Shown here one piece after another: positions 10,156 to 20,144 of a stretch of DNA of 64,000 nt (the first letter of the stretch is position 1; every line of letters begins with the position of its first letter). Made by a program: the position numbers and the translations under genes. The notes beneath the pieces were generated by a model, which saw only the letters and a program-made list of their open reading frames with translations, searched no databases and was not told where the DNA came from. The DNA is from Zanthoxylum bungeanum. Its lineage: Eukaryota; Streptophyta; Magnoliopsida; Sapindales; Rutaceae. The stretch is from positions 62,001 through 126,000 of the forward strand of contig SKCR01029070.1 in assembly GCA_019454045.1 (NCBI GenBank). Reading direction: 5' to 3'.

Positions 10156-10755
10156 ACATTTTTTTTTTCACTTTTTTTTCTTTTTTTTTTCCTTTTTTTT
10201 TACTCCATTTTCATTTATAGATGCTTCCTCCAATTAAACTAAAGCACTGAATATTACAAACTTTTCAATTACAACTCATGTCCATATGTTACTATACATA
10301 TTGATAATACTTGCAAACTGAGCATATGAAGATCCATTTTAGTCAGTTTTATGGAGAATTTACAAATTAAATAATTTAAAAGGAAATAAACAAAAATTAA
10401 CTTGTTTCGAAAATGGGTTGAAATACTTATCAGGAGTGGGAACTCCTTACACATCTATCTCTCACCAATTTCATATTTTTAGTCAAAATAAAAACACAAA
10501 AACGCAAAATATTTTTGTAATTTTTGAAAAAATTTCAATTTTTTTGTATTTTTCGAAAAATTTTGGACTAAAAATAGCACATAAAAACAAGATACTATTA
10601 ACTAATCCTCACCCCCAAACCTAAATGAGACATTGTCCCCAATGTCTTAAAAAGTAGAAGATGAGTTTAGACGGTAGTACTTGGTTAGCTGAAATGTAGA
10701 AAAATTACCGATTAAGATCTATGTCCAATTTACGCTTCTTACCACGATCGTTATC
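10156..10755. other. Non-coding part of B1
   Basis: It is AT-rich with a long T/C tract at 10158-10205. It matches 19560-20140 of B2, including CCCCCAAACCTAAATGAGAC and CAATGTCTT. No gene is seen. The shared sequence ends at the LOG stop codon. Confidence 0.6.
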
Positions 10756-11358
10756 TTACCAGTTCAATTTGGAAAAAATGGGGTCGAGTTTTGGTTCAAA
10801 GGCTAAGATTTGGTCAATTAATTCTTTGGCCTTTGTAGTAGTTAGGAAAATATCTTGAACAGATTTTGTGACGAACTCATGTCTTTTGGCTTCCGCAAGA
10901 AATACAAACATAAAATCGAAGAAATGCTCAATGTTAAGTAACCCAATAGGCTTCCTATGAATGTTTAAGTGTGCCCATGATGCTACGGTGAACATTTCTT
11001 CAAACGTTCCCAGCCCACCTGGTAAGGCAATAATCGCATCAGCAGTTTTGACCATTTCAAGGAGTTGTTCAGACATACCTGATACAATGCGTTCATCTCA
11101 ATTTGTTTGTCCGATTAAGTGTTCGTCCGCCAAAGGTTTTGGAATGATTCTCAAAACATGACCGCCACCTTCCTGAACGGCTTTTGAAATGCTTCCCATC
11201 AATCCAAGATTGCCACCGCCATATACTATGTGCATATTTCTTTCTGTTATGACTCGCCCCAATTCCTTTGCAGCCTCAATGAACTCTGGTTTATTACCAG
11301 AATTTGATCCATAGAAAATACAAATTCGTTTGACTCGCTACTGTGAAGTTGCTTCCAT
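10756..11358 (-). pseudogene. LOG-like: Intronless LOG-family cytokinin riboside 5'-monophosphate phosphoribohydrolase copy, two in-frame stops
   Basis: One unbroken frame of 200 codons runs from ATG at 11358 to TAA at 10756. It matches the full length of plant LOG enzymes, which release active cytokinin bases from their nucleotides in the cytosol. Visible features are Arg-Ile-Cys-Ile-Phe-Tyr-Gly-Ser near residues 11-18, Tyr-Gly-Gly-Gly near 46-49 with Gly-Leu-Met-Gly at 52-55, and the family signature Pro-Gly-Gly-Leu-Gly-Thr-Phe-Glu-Glu near 115-123. His-Arg-Lys-Pro-Ile-Gly-Leu-Leu-Asn follows. Codon 7 is TAG and codon 87 is TGA where Gly is expected; there is no frameshift. The Arg-Lys of the usual MHxRKxxM motif is not seen (SEQLLEM stands there). 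Plant LOG genes normally have several introns, so this is a processed copy. It is in the same orientation as B1 and has no counterpart in B2. It is probably inactive as it stands. Confidence 0.88.
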
Positions 11359-11620
11359 TTTCTCTCCCTTATTTGGATGTATATCTGGATGTGTCGAAGA
11401 GAGAAATGTAGAGCTGAATTTATAAAACCTGAAAATTGGTGAGTAATAGTAGCACTAGTACATGCCAAATGACAATTATTAGATGAACGATAAAATAAAT
11501 CGTGAAAAGTCAAAAAGTTTAGATCTTGTCGGCGAAAATAAAAGAAAATAACAAAATAAAAGCAAATCAAAGCAATTATTAAGGCAATGGAATTGTGTAC
11601 GCAATACGCCACTCGCTTAG
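11359..11620 (-). promoter_or_regulatory. Upstream part of the captured LOG segment
   Basis: This stretch is absent from B2, so it belongs to the same insertion as the LOG sequence. On the minus strand it contains a TATA-like TTTTATAAATTC (11417-11428) about 60 bp before the ATG, followed by a CT-rich leader-like stretch. Whether it was a promoter or a long 5' leader of the donor gene cannot be decided here. Confidence 0.35.
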
Positions 11621-11880
11621 TATAAATTCATCTGGATGCGTCTCAAGAATTCATCCCTTACTCAGCCATCACTAATGAATTAGCTCTCATATTTGTGATT
11701 GTCAAACATCATTCCTTCTGTCCTAAAAATGCTCTGTTTGTGCTTTTTCCTGAAAAACTAACACACAAAATTAAAAAGTTCACAACATGTATACACAAAA
11801 ATTACAACAAATTGTATGGGTTGCCTCCCTGCTAGCGCTAAATTTTTCGTGTTCAGCCAGACATGACTGAAATCTTTCTG

Positions 11881-13233
11881 TCAAGGAGGTTTCAGCGTCG
11901 TCTTGGATGTCCGATTAAAGACAATTCCATGAGCGTTGCTTTTGAAGGGTCTCTTCCAACTATAAAGTGGCAAAAAGAATTTTTTCATAGTTTGTGCTCG
12001 TGCCACCTTCTTAATCTTTGTCACTCCAGTGGTTCCTGAAAAGAAAGAAAGAAAATCAGGAGGTCTCGTATGGTGCTTGAATTTGAATGGAAGTTCCATT
12101 TTGTCAAGCTTTTGGGTGATTTCTCTAAATTATACTCCCCAAGACAGTGATGTTTCGCCTGAATGATCTGGGTCTTCAATAAGGTCAGACATTTGCTCCT
12201 CCATTTTCTCTATTTCTTGCTTCTTCTCCACCTTTTCTTCACAGATATATTTTAAAATTTCCGCATTCAGCTCTTCATCTGTCATATGTGAAATGTATGC
12301 TTTATACGTGTCAACCTGAGGATGTAAAGAGATGTCAGATTTTCGGTCTTCATCCTCTGATCTGAGTGAAGTGATTGGCTCAGGTAGATCTTCTTCAAAC
12401 ATTTGTGCAATGGATGCTCCAAAATCTTCAACTGGAGGATGTAAAGATGTCTCTGTTTGTAAGCTTTTATCCTCTGTGATTAGCAGTTCTTCCTCAAACA
12501 TCATTGCAATGCAATCTCCAAGATCTTCATTTTGAGGATACAGAATTCCATCCTCAATTTTCTGTGCAGTTGGTACAAACATCTCAGCTTCTTCGTCAGA
12601 GTCAGAATCTGAATAATAAAAATCAAATAGAGACTTTGTTGGTTTGGGCTCCGGAACTGATACCTCTGGTTGTTGATACTGCTCAGCCTCCTCCTCTGTT
12701 GAAGTGTCATCGTAAAATGCTTGGTACTCGAAGGCTTCATCAGTGTCATCAGAAAATGGTTCTTGAGGTATGTAGCTCTGGTTTTCTGTTAATTGTCTGA
12801 TCTGCTCAGTCATTCTCTGAATGGATTCTGCTTGACTCTGAATTTGTGCATCAATTTGAGCTTTTCGTTCTTCGAACCAATCTTTGAGCATGTGCAGTAT
12901 CTGATCTTCCTCGGATGGTTCTGGTTCTTGATAAAGATTACAGGTGTATGATGGATAAGATGGAAAATATGATGGTTCTTCGTACCTTGAATGATTCCAA
13001 TAATTTTGCCACTCTGAAAGGTATATACATTGATCGCTCGGGTGGTTACCATCACATATCACGCATCTCCCCATTTCGTTCTGTTGAGCAAATGTAGTAT
13101 TACTTGGTTCTAACATCCAGTGATAGTTGTTGGGCTAAACAACAGACCTCAGAAAACTGGATTGTTGCTCCCAGATGTGGGGTGTATCTTCTTGTAAAGC
13201 ACGTAATCTCTCAATCTCCCAATATTGTTCCAT
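11881..13233 (-). pseudogene. B1 gag-like acidic protein, 450 codons with two stops
   Basis: The ATG at 13233 lies ~110 bp after the primer site. The same frame runs to the stop at 11881, interrupted by TAG at codon 33 and TAA at codon 368. B2 keeps the same frame over the same span but with different stops, so the ancestral ORF was continuous. Residues 55-70 contain a Cys-x2-Cys-x3-His-x4-Cys zinc knuckle (CVICDGNHPSDQC), the spacing seen in Athila-type gag. The middle is rich in Glu, Gln, Ser and Asp and has three ~25-residue repeats built on Leu-x-Pro...Ile-x-x-Met-x-x-Glu-Glu-Leu. The last ~80 residues are basic and aromatic (RPPDFLSFF, RTSKTTLKPP). The normal matrix/capsid part of gag is not recognisable. 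It may bind element RNA; that is inference from the zinc knuckle. Confidence 0.65.
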
Positions 13234-13344
13234 TCTTCAACCACCTGAAAATAAAAGAAAGAAATAAAAATTACAGATAAAAATAAAGAAAATTAGATTC
13301 AAGTAAATTAGATAGCTTCAAAATTAATAACTCAAGAAATATAA

Positions 13345-13363
13345 GTCCTCGGCAACGGCGCCA
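13345..13363 (-). other. Primer-binding site of B1, tRNA-Asp type
   Basis: On the minus strand TGGCGCCGTTGCCGAGGA follows the 5' LTR after a few bases. It is complementary, apart from one base, to the 3' end of plant tRNA-Asp (…CCCCGGCAACGGCGCCA), the primer used by Athila-like elements. Confidence 0.75.
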
Positions 13364-13369
13364 AAAACT

Positions 13370-15260
13370 TAACCGGCATAAACACACACGTATAACGCAA
13401 GCGCACGTACCGTTCAAGTAGTATAAAAATATCGATCCCACGAGGACTTAATTCCTAATGTTGTTATTAATTGTTGATACTATTTATTTACAAGTATCTA
13501 ATTATAGGGAGAATGAAATTGATTACTCTTGGTTGGTTGAATGTAGATTTGCTAAAAAAAAATAAAAACAGACTCAAAAGAAAATACTAAAGAAAATAAA
13601 AGAAAAGACTCAAAGATCTAGGGTCGTGACTTCACACAACATTATTCTAAAGATGAATTGATTCTCTTACATATGTGTAATAAATCAGTTTGCTAACCTG
13701 GAACACGAAGATATGCAAAAGCCTATGTCGATGGTCAGACGCAAATACCCAGTATGACCTAATTGAACCATATGTCTATGTCAACCAAATTACCTGGATT
13801 CATTAAGATCAAGTTCCAATTGTGGCTACCTCCGCCCGATAGGTATATTCCTATCCTGTAAGGAAATCAATTAAAGGGTTATCTATCCTCAAGGAAGATC
13901 GTGGGCTATTGAATCTAAGGCTGAAACCCAAAATCCCTTTTCCAAGTTCATTTTAGATTTACCACATCAATCCTATTGGTGATCAGGCAACAAGAAGCAT
14001 TAAGCTTAAGACTCAATAAACAAACTAAAGAATTACCCAATATATAATTAAATCAATTATGAAGCTTATGAATATTGTGTTTCATCACTTCCCTAGAATA
14101 AAAATAAAATGATGGGGGTTAGGGGATCCACCTTTACTATTTCTAATTTAGAAATCTCCCTTACTATAATATAGAATTTATCAGTGATATTACCAACCAG
14201 CCATATAGGCGGTATCCTCATTAAGTCAGATTTTAATTAAGTCCAACCAGCCATAAAGGCGGTATCATTATTTGTTCATAAACTATTCATTTAGGCGGTA
14301 ATTATCTGTCACCTGAAGACCAGCCATATAGACGGTGTTACTTTATGTCAAATAAATAAAACCAGCCATTAATGCGGTAAACCTTTTTGTTTGAATTATA
14401 ATTTCCATATTATAATTAAGGGAGATTAATCTAAATTAAAATAATAAAAGTTTCACTCTTCCCCCAGAGGAAATCTAACTACTAAACATAAAAGAAAAGA
14501 GAAGAAGAAGAAGAACTACTACTATTACTGAAAATAAAAATGCATAAATTAAATTACTAAAAATAAACACACAAGATGCAATCCTTAAATTCCTTACAAA
14601 AACCTAAGGAAAGCATGAGAATTACAAATGAAATGGCTTGGTATTTATAGGAAAATCTAAAGGCTTCCACCAATTTCTCCACGAATTGCTCCACCAAACA
14701 CTCCACCAAACATGCCACAAGACACTCCACAAAACACTCCACCAAACATGGCACCAAACAAGGCACCAAAAATGGCACAAAACACTCCACCAAACATGCT
14801 TGCATGTTTGGTGGAAGTTTGACAAATTTTTATATTTTGATAATGACTTTAGTAATTAAACATAATATAATTTCGGATTGTTCATTAATTTCGGTCATGA
14901 AATATTCGGAATTCGAAATTATTTTATTCTTCAAAGTTGTATATCTTTGAGTCTTCTTTAATCTTCGACTTGAATCAGCTCAATCGGATATCGGATGAAA
15001 AAGGTATGGCCAAAATACAAAACTTACGCAAAATTGGAATTTAGGACTGCACTTCGTGACGCGTACAGTAAATTTTCGTTTTTGACCTTTTTTTCCTCCG
15101 AATTTCATCGTTTTAGCCCCGAGTTGATTCCATTAAGTCCTAATATTATTTTTATCTGCAAAATAAACAAAAACACATTAAAACGTTCATAAAACTCGAG
15201 AAACTATACAAAATATTAGGTTAAATGAGTGGGAAATAGTGATATAAATACCACTCATCA
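13370..15260 (-). repeat. B1 5' LTR (right)
   Basis: It starts TAACCGGCATAAAC (first G changed to A relative to the other LTR) and ends ACCACTCATCA. It is the same length class and content as 7493-9359, including the TATA box at 14642-14651 and the 12-bp array. It is the promoter LTR of this minus-strand element. Confidence 0.9.
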
Positions 15261-15338
15261 GTCCCCTGCGGGCTACTCCGTACTCCCGACCGGGCCGCGA
15301 GCCCGGACAGCATCGTCCACTTCTGTACCTCATCTACA
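15261..15338 (+). repeat. 5' LTR of element C, terminal part
   Basis: It continues the LTR after B1, with GTCCC repeated as TSD, and ends CATCTACA. It matches 30817-30893, where the 3' LTR ends CGTCTACA. Confidence 0.85.
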
Positions 15339-15341
15339 GTC

Positions 15342-15360
15342 TGGTGACTCCACTGGGGAT
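15342..15360 (+). other. Primer-binding site of element C
   Basis: TGGTGACTCCACTGGGGAT begins three bases after the LTR end. Its form and position match the primer sites of Ogre/Tat elements. The tRNA is not assigned. Confidence 0.65.
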
Positions 15361-16659
15361 AGAGAATTGGCCCCGAAATAATGTCTTGTAATGTTTGTGA
15401 TTTTTTCTTTAGTTAACCTTGTCTAAAGTTGATTTAACTATTAGAGTTAGATAATGATTTGGTGTATTCCTTCACTCACTACCTTTTTATAGCCAAAAGG
15501 AAAAGTTGTGAAGACATCTAGATAATCATTTACTCGAAGCTTACCTTAAAGTATATTTAAAGTGATGGACTAATTTGGAGGATCTGTTGTTTATTCATGT
15601 CACCAATGCGATAAAAGCCTAAGAGGTAAGGGTATTTAAGATATTTCACTCCACCCTCCCTATGGGGAATTTTCAATAGAGGAATCCATTTGACAGTTAT
15701 TCATGTATCGTGAAGTCATTTTCGTTCGAAGCGGTGGATCATTATATGGTACCATCACTCGTTGGCACGTACCTTAAGGTATAAAAAAGATGTGCTCACT
15801 TGGTCGCTCGAACCCTTGAGTGGGGAGACCTAGTTGTGGGTAATCCTTCGCCGGCGGGAGCATTTATCTATACTCCCATAAACCCGCATGTGAACCATAG
15901 TTGTATGACCTATAGAAGCCACCCTTTTATGATTGTGTTTGGGACCATCATCATTTGGATTCAGTTGGACTTCTTGTCATGAGATGTGAACTTGTTGGGC
16001 CATTTAAATTGGGACGAGTTTGTGTCTTATGGAAATTGGGCCAAAAGGTTCTAAAATATTGATGGGCCACTTTGTGTTTGGGCCCCCTATCATTTGAAGT
16101 TGTTTAGCCACGTTATTGTAAAAGTGTAAACCTGTTGGGCCTTTATCAAATGGGACAAGTTTACACCTCAAAATAATATGATTGAATGCTTTGAAATGAT
16201 AATGGGCCAACTTGTATGAAAACCTTGATAGGTTTAGAAAGTCCAAACATGATCCAAATATGCTAGAACCATGACCACAGTTGCCGAAAGCCCAATTCGT
16301 CGTTTCTAGACAATGGCATGATCTCATAATCGGCTTAGTCCATGTTGTAAATGGGCGGTCTTTGTCTTTTACCGATGGAAAGGGACAGAAGCAGCCAAGG
16401 TTCACCCTGTAGCATAGGAGAGAACGATTTTATGTACCTTGCATCGAGTAAGCCATACTTAGAACCTAAGAATAGACTGACCACGGGTGTGGGAGAAATA
16501 AGGTTGGAAGGATATATTCTGTTTGATCACCTCACGTATTTTATATATTTCATGCATCGCACGCATACATGTACCATGCTAACTCGTAGTTTTAAAGCCG
16601 CCGTAGAATTCCGTTGGGTTAGAGAGGAATGGAGACTCATCAAAAGACCGTTAGCAAAC
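15361..16659 (+). other. Leader of element C, no gene recognised
   Basis: This ~1.3 kb stretch lies between the primer site and gag. Ogre elements often carry an extra ORF here, but only short, unrelated frames are seen (60 codons at 15800, and a 126-codon frame at 16351-16731 that runs into gag). Confidence 0.5.
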
Positions 16660-16875
16660 ATGAGTGAGTCAGATAGCGAGGGTTCTCGCATGGATCAGTT
16701 GGAGACTAATCTCACTAAGATTACCGAGTAGTTGCAAGCTTTGACCGCCCCTATGGCCAATATGGCAGTGCCCCGTGCAGGAGGGGCATGAAGCTCTCAG
16801 AATGTCAGGTGTGAATAGCCTCTGATGAGGATGAGTAATGAGATCCATATTTTTGATGATGACATGGCTGAGTAT
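16660..16875 (+). pseudogene. gag: gag of element C, N-terminal part
   Basis: The ATG at 16660 opens a Ser/Glu/Asp-rich N-terminus (MSESDSEGSRMDQLE). It meets TAG at 16729 and further stops near 16789, and is then cut by B2 at the codon for Tyr in Asp-Met-Ala-Glu-Tyr. Removing B2 and one AGTAT copy restores the frame into Ala-Ala-Gly-Arg at 24870. Confidence 0.65.
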
Positions 16876-18100
16876 TGACCGGCGTAAACACACACGTATA
16901 ACGCAAGCGCACGTATCGTTCAAGTAGTATAAAAATATCGATCCCACGAGGACTTAATTTCTATTGTTGTTATTAATTGTTGATACTATTTATTTACAAG
17001 TATCTAATTATAGGGAGAATGAAATTGATTGCTCTTGGTTGGTTGAATGTAGATTTGCTAAAAAAAAATAAAAATAGACTCAAAAGAAAATACTAAAGAA
17101 AATAAAAGAAAAGACTCAAAGATCTAGGGTCGTGACTTCACACAATATTATTCTAAAGATGAATTGATTCTCTTACATATGTGTAATAAATCAGTTTGCT
17201 AACCTGGAACACGAAGATATGCAAAAGCCTCTGTCGATGGTCAGACGCAAATACCCAGTATGACCTAATTGAACCATATGTCTATGTCAACCAAATTACC
17301 TGGATTCATTAAGATCAAGTTCCAATTATGGCTACCCCCGCCCGACAGGTATATGTCTATCCTGTAAGGAAATCTATTAAAGGGTTATCTATCCTCAAGG
17401 AAGATCGTGGGCTAATGAATCTAAGGCTGAAACTTACAATCTCTATGTCTAGTTCATTTTAAGTTTACCATATCAATCTTATTGGTGATTAGACAACAAG
17501 AAGCATTAAGCTTAAGACTCAATAAACAAACTAAAGAATTACCCAATAAATAATTAAATCAATTATTAAGCCTAGTAATATTGTGTTTCATCACTTCCCT
17601 AGAATAAAATAAAATGCTAGGTTTAGAGGATCCACATTTAATATTTCTTATCTAGGAACCTCACTTACTATAATATATAAATTATTTTCTGTTCTGCTTT
17701 CTCAGGAATTAATAATGTTAAACATTTAAAACCAGCCATATAGGCGGTAATTATCTGTCACATAAGACCAACCATATCGGCGGTAAAGTAATTTATTTTT
17801 AACCCGACCATATAGGCGGTAATAAAGTCTGACATTAATTAATCCAGTTAAATTATAATTTATAAATTATAGTTAAGTGAGATTTACCTAGATAATTATA
17901 TTAAATATTTCACCTTTTACCCCAACAGAAATTTAACTACAAAACATAAAAGAAAAGAGAAGAATAAGAACTATTATTATTACTGAAAATTAAAATACAT
18001 AATTAAAAATATTATTTATATTTACAAAACTAGATCCAATCCTCTAAAAACAGGGAAAAGCTCCTAAGGAAAGCACACCAAATGAAGTGAAGATAAGCTC

Positions 18101-18110
18101 AATTTATAGG
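18101..18110 (-). promoter_or_regulatory. TATA box of the B2 LTR
   Basis: CCTATAAATT on the minus strand is followed downstream by sequence shared with the B1 promoter region. The other LTR has it at 24215-24224. The G-box array begins about 60 bp upstream. Confidence 0.6.
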
Positions 18111-18167
18111 CACATTCGGCATCTGGCGTCGCGACGCCAGCACGCATCTTTGGTCCACGCGGGTTGA

Positions 18168-18512
18168 CCACGTGTGTTCTATCGGCAGAATCATGAGGTG
18201 ACACGTGTCACGCGGTAGAGCGGCGCAATCAAGGAGCGACACGTGGCAGCATGTGATTGGCTGGCTTTTCGGTCCAATAAGAATTTCACACGTGGCACGC
18301 GCTTAGGATCGGTCAAATGAGAGGTCGACACGTGGCAACATGTGATTCGTTCAATATTCGATCCAATGAGAAGGCGACACGTGGCACGCACATAGTTTGG
18401 TCCAATAGTATTGTGACACGTGGCATTAGGCACATTTTAGCAAATCTTCTGTGATGATGACACGTGGCACGGCGCACGTTAGCAAATCAAACCAATCAGA
18501 TTCTGATACGTG
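18168..18512 (-). promoter_or_regulatory. Array of G-box/ABRE elements with CCAAT boxes in the B2 LTR
   Basis: CACGTG occurs at 18202, 18240, 18289, 18329, 18378, 18417 and 18461, plus TACGTG at 18507, spaced 38-49 bp. Most are inside GACACGTGGCA, which contains the ABRE consensus ACACGTGGC bound by ABF/AREB bZIP factors; G-boxes also bind bHLH factors. TCCAAT or CCAAT stands between many of them (about 18273, 18362, 18401, 18492). The whole looks like a degenerate ~44-bp tandem repeat in the U3 promoter. The right LTR has the same array at about 24281-24625 with a few sites mutated. Confidence 0.75.
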
Positions 18513-19325
18513 TCAACGGCGCACGTTAGCAGGCGCGGCTCATTTTAGGCGTCGCGACGCTGATGGTTTTGGCGTCGCGGCGCTGGAAAATTACCGAATT
18601 GCCCTTTTGTCATTTTTTCTCTATTTTGGCCCCAAATTGCTTCAAATGCTTCCCAAACTTTATTTATCTGCAAAACAACACAAAACACATCAAAATATTC
18701 ACAAAACCCGAGAAACTATACAAAATATTAGGTTAGATGAGTGGGAAATAGTGATATAAATATCACTCATCACACCCCCAAACCTAACATTTTGCTAGTC
18801 CTCGAGCAAAACATAGAATAAAATAACATAATAAAATTTAACTAAGCCACTTTCGTAGGGATCACGGTTGCATTTAGTGTACGCAATAAGCCTTTAAACC
18901 CCTAGGTGTCCCTAGTGGATGAGTTGTAGTCTCGTGAGGGTTTACAGCAATGATACCCACAAACATTTAATAAAAGTAAAAAGGTAGTGAAATTAATGCA
19001 CACAAAAACAAAAAGACAAGAGAAAAGAGAATAAAGAAGTTAGTAACTAATCAAGTGAAATTTCTACTCCAAGTTACTAGTTGTTTTGTTTCTTTCTAAA
19101 TTATTGAATAAGTAAATTCTCCGATTATATTTACCATTCTCCATATACACAGCCAACATAATATTAAACAACTCATTTTTGCCCACAACAGTCATAAGTG
19201 CAGTTGATAAGAGAGTAATATTTTTGTCCTAAAGTTTTTATCAAAATTCACACCTTTTTGCAGTAATGGAATAATTTTCGGATTTTTCCTTTGATTTTTT
19301 TTTCTATTTTTTATTTATATACAAT

Positions 19326-19560
19326 ATCTTCCATCTATGTAACGAGCTTTGGGCCGGTGGCTCCCAAACCAGTTGGCTTTAGGGAACTAGGTGTTAAGAC
19401 ACCCCTACGAACTTAATTACTCAGACTTCAGATATATATATTTATTCGGCAACATCTCTGATCCATGTAACGAGCTTTGAGCCAGTGACTCCCAAACCAG
19501 TTGGCTTTAGGGCACTAGGTGTTAAAACACCCTTACAGACTTAATAACTCAGATCTCGAA
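19326..19560 (-). repeat. Duplicated hairpin-rich motif in the B2 3' region
   Basis: Two copies start at 19326 and 19454 and match the B1 pair at 9924-10155. The core CCCAAACCAGTTGGCTTTAG is kept in all four copies. Confidence 0.7.
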
Positions 19561-20144
19561 CGTTTTTTTTTTACTCCATTGCTTTTTGAGATGCTTCCTC
19601 CAATTAAACTAGAGCACTGAATATTACAAACTTTTCAATTTTAGCTCATGTCTGTATGTTACTATGCATGTTGATAATACCTGTCAACTAAGCATATGAA
19701 GATCCATTTTAGTCAATTTTATGGAAAATTTACAAATTAAATAATTCAAAAGGAAATAAATAAAAATTAACTTGTTTCGAAATAGGTTTGAGATACGTCT
19801 CAGGAGTGGAAACTCCTTACTCAGCTATCTCTTACCAATTTCACTTTTTTAGTCAAAATAAAAACACAAAAACACAAAATATTTTTGTAACTTTGAAAAT
19901 TTTTCAATTTTTTTGTATTTTTCGAAAAATTTTGGACTAAAAATAAAAACAACACACAGACTAAAAACAAGATACTGATCAACTAATTCCCTCCCCCAAA
20001 CCTAAATGAGACATTGTCCCCAATGTCTTTAACATTGGAAGAAGAGTTTAGAAGATAATATCTGGTTAGCTGAAATTTTACAGGAAAAATTACCGATTAA
20101 GATCTATGTCTAATTTACGCTTCTTACCACGATCGCTATTTGAC

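Larger units (their letters stand above)
7493..15260 (-). mobile_element. Element B1: Athila-like non-autonomous LTR element carrying a LOG gene copy
   Basis: The LTRs lie at 7493-9359 and 13370-15260. The 5-bp TSD is GTCCC (7488-7492, 15261-15265), within C's LTR. The primer site is next to the right LTR and the polypurine tract next to the left LTR, so the element reads on the minus strand. The internal ~4 kb contains a gag-like ORF, an intronless LOG coding sequence and a duplicated 3' motif. No protease, RT or integrase is found. The zinc-knuckle spacing and the tRNA-Asp-type primer site point to the Athila lineage, although most of the gag is unlike anything I recognise. Confidence 0.85.
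16876..18772 (-). repeat. B2 3' LTR (left)
   Basis: It begins TGACCGGCGTAAAC and ends ATCACTCATCA. It shares the outer ~1.2 kb with the B1 LTR. It has three ACCAGCCATATAGGCGGTA-type units (about 17730-17822), TATA at 18101-18110 (minus), then the G-box array and GC-rich palindromes upstream of it. Confidence 0.9.

Noticed and set aside
10756..11358. LOG copy as a functional host gene
   Set aside because: Stops at codons 7 and 87, no introns, and a position inside a bounded LTR element argue against it.
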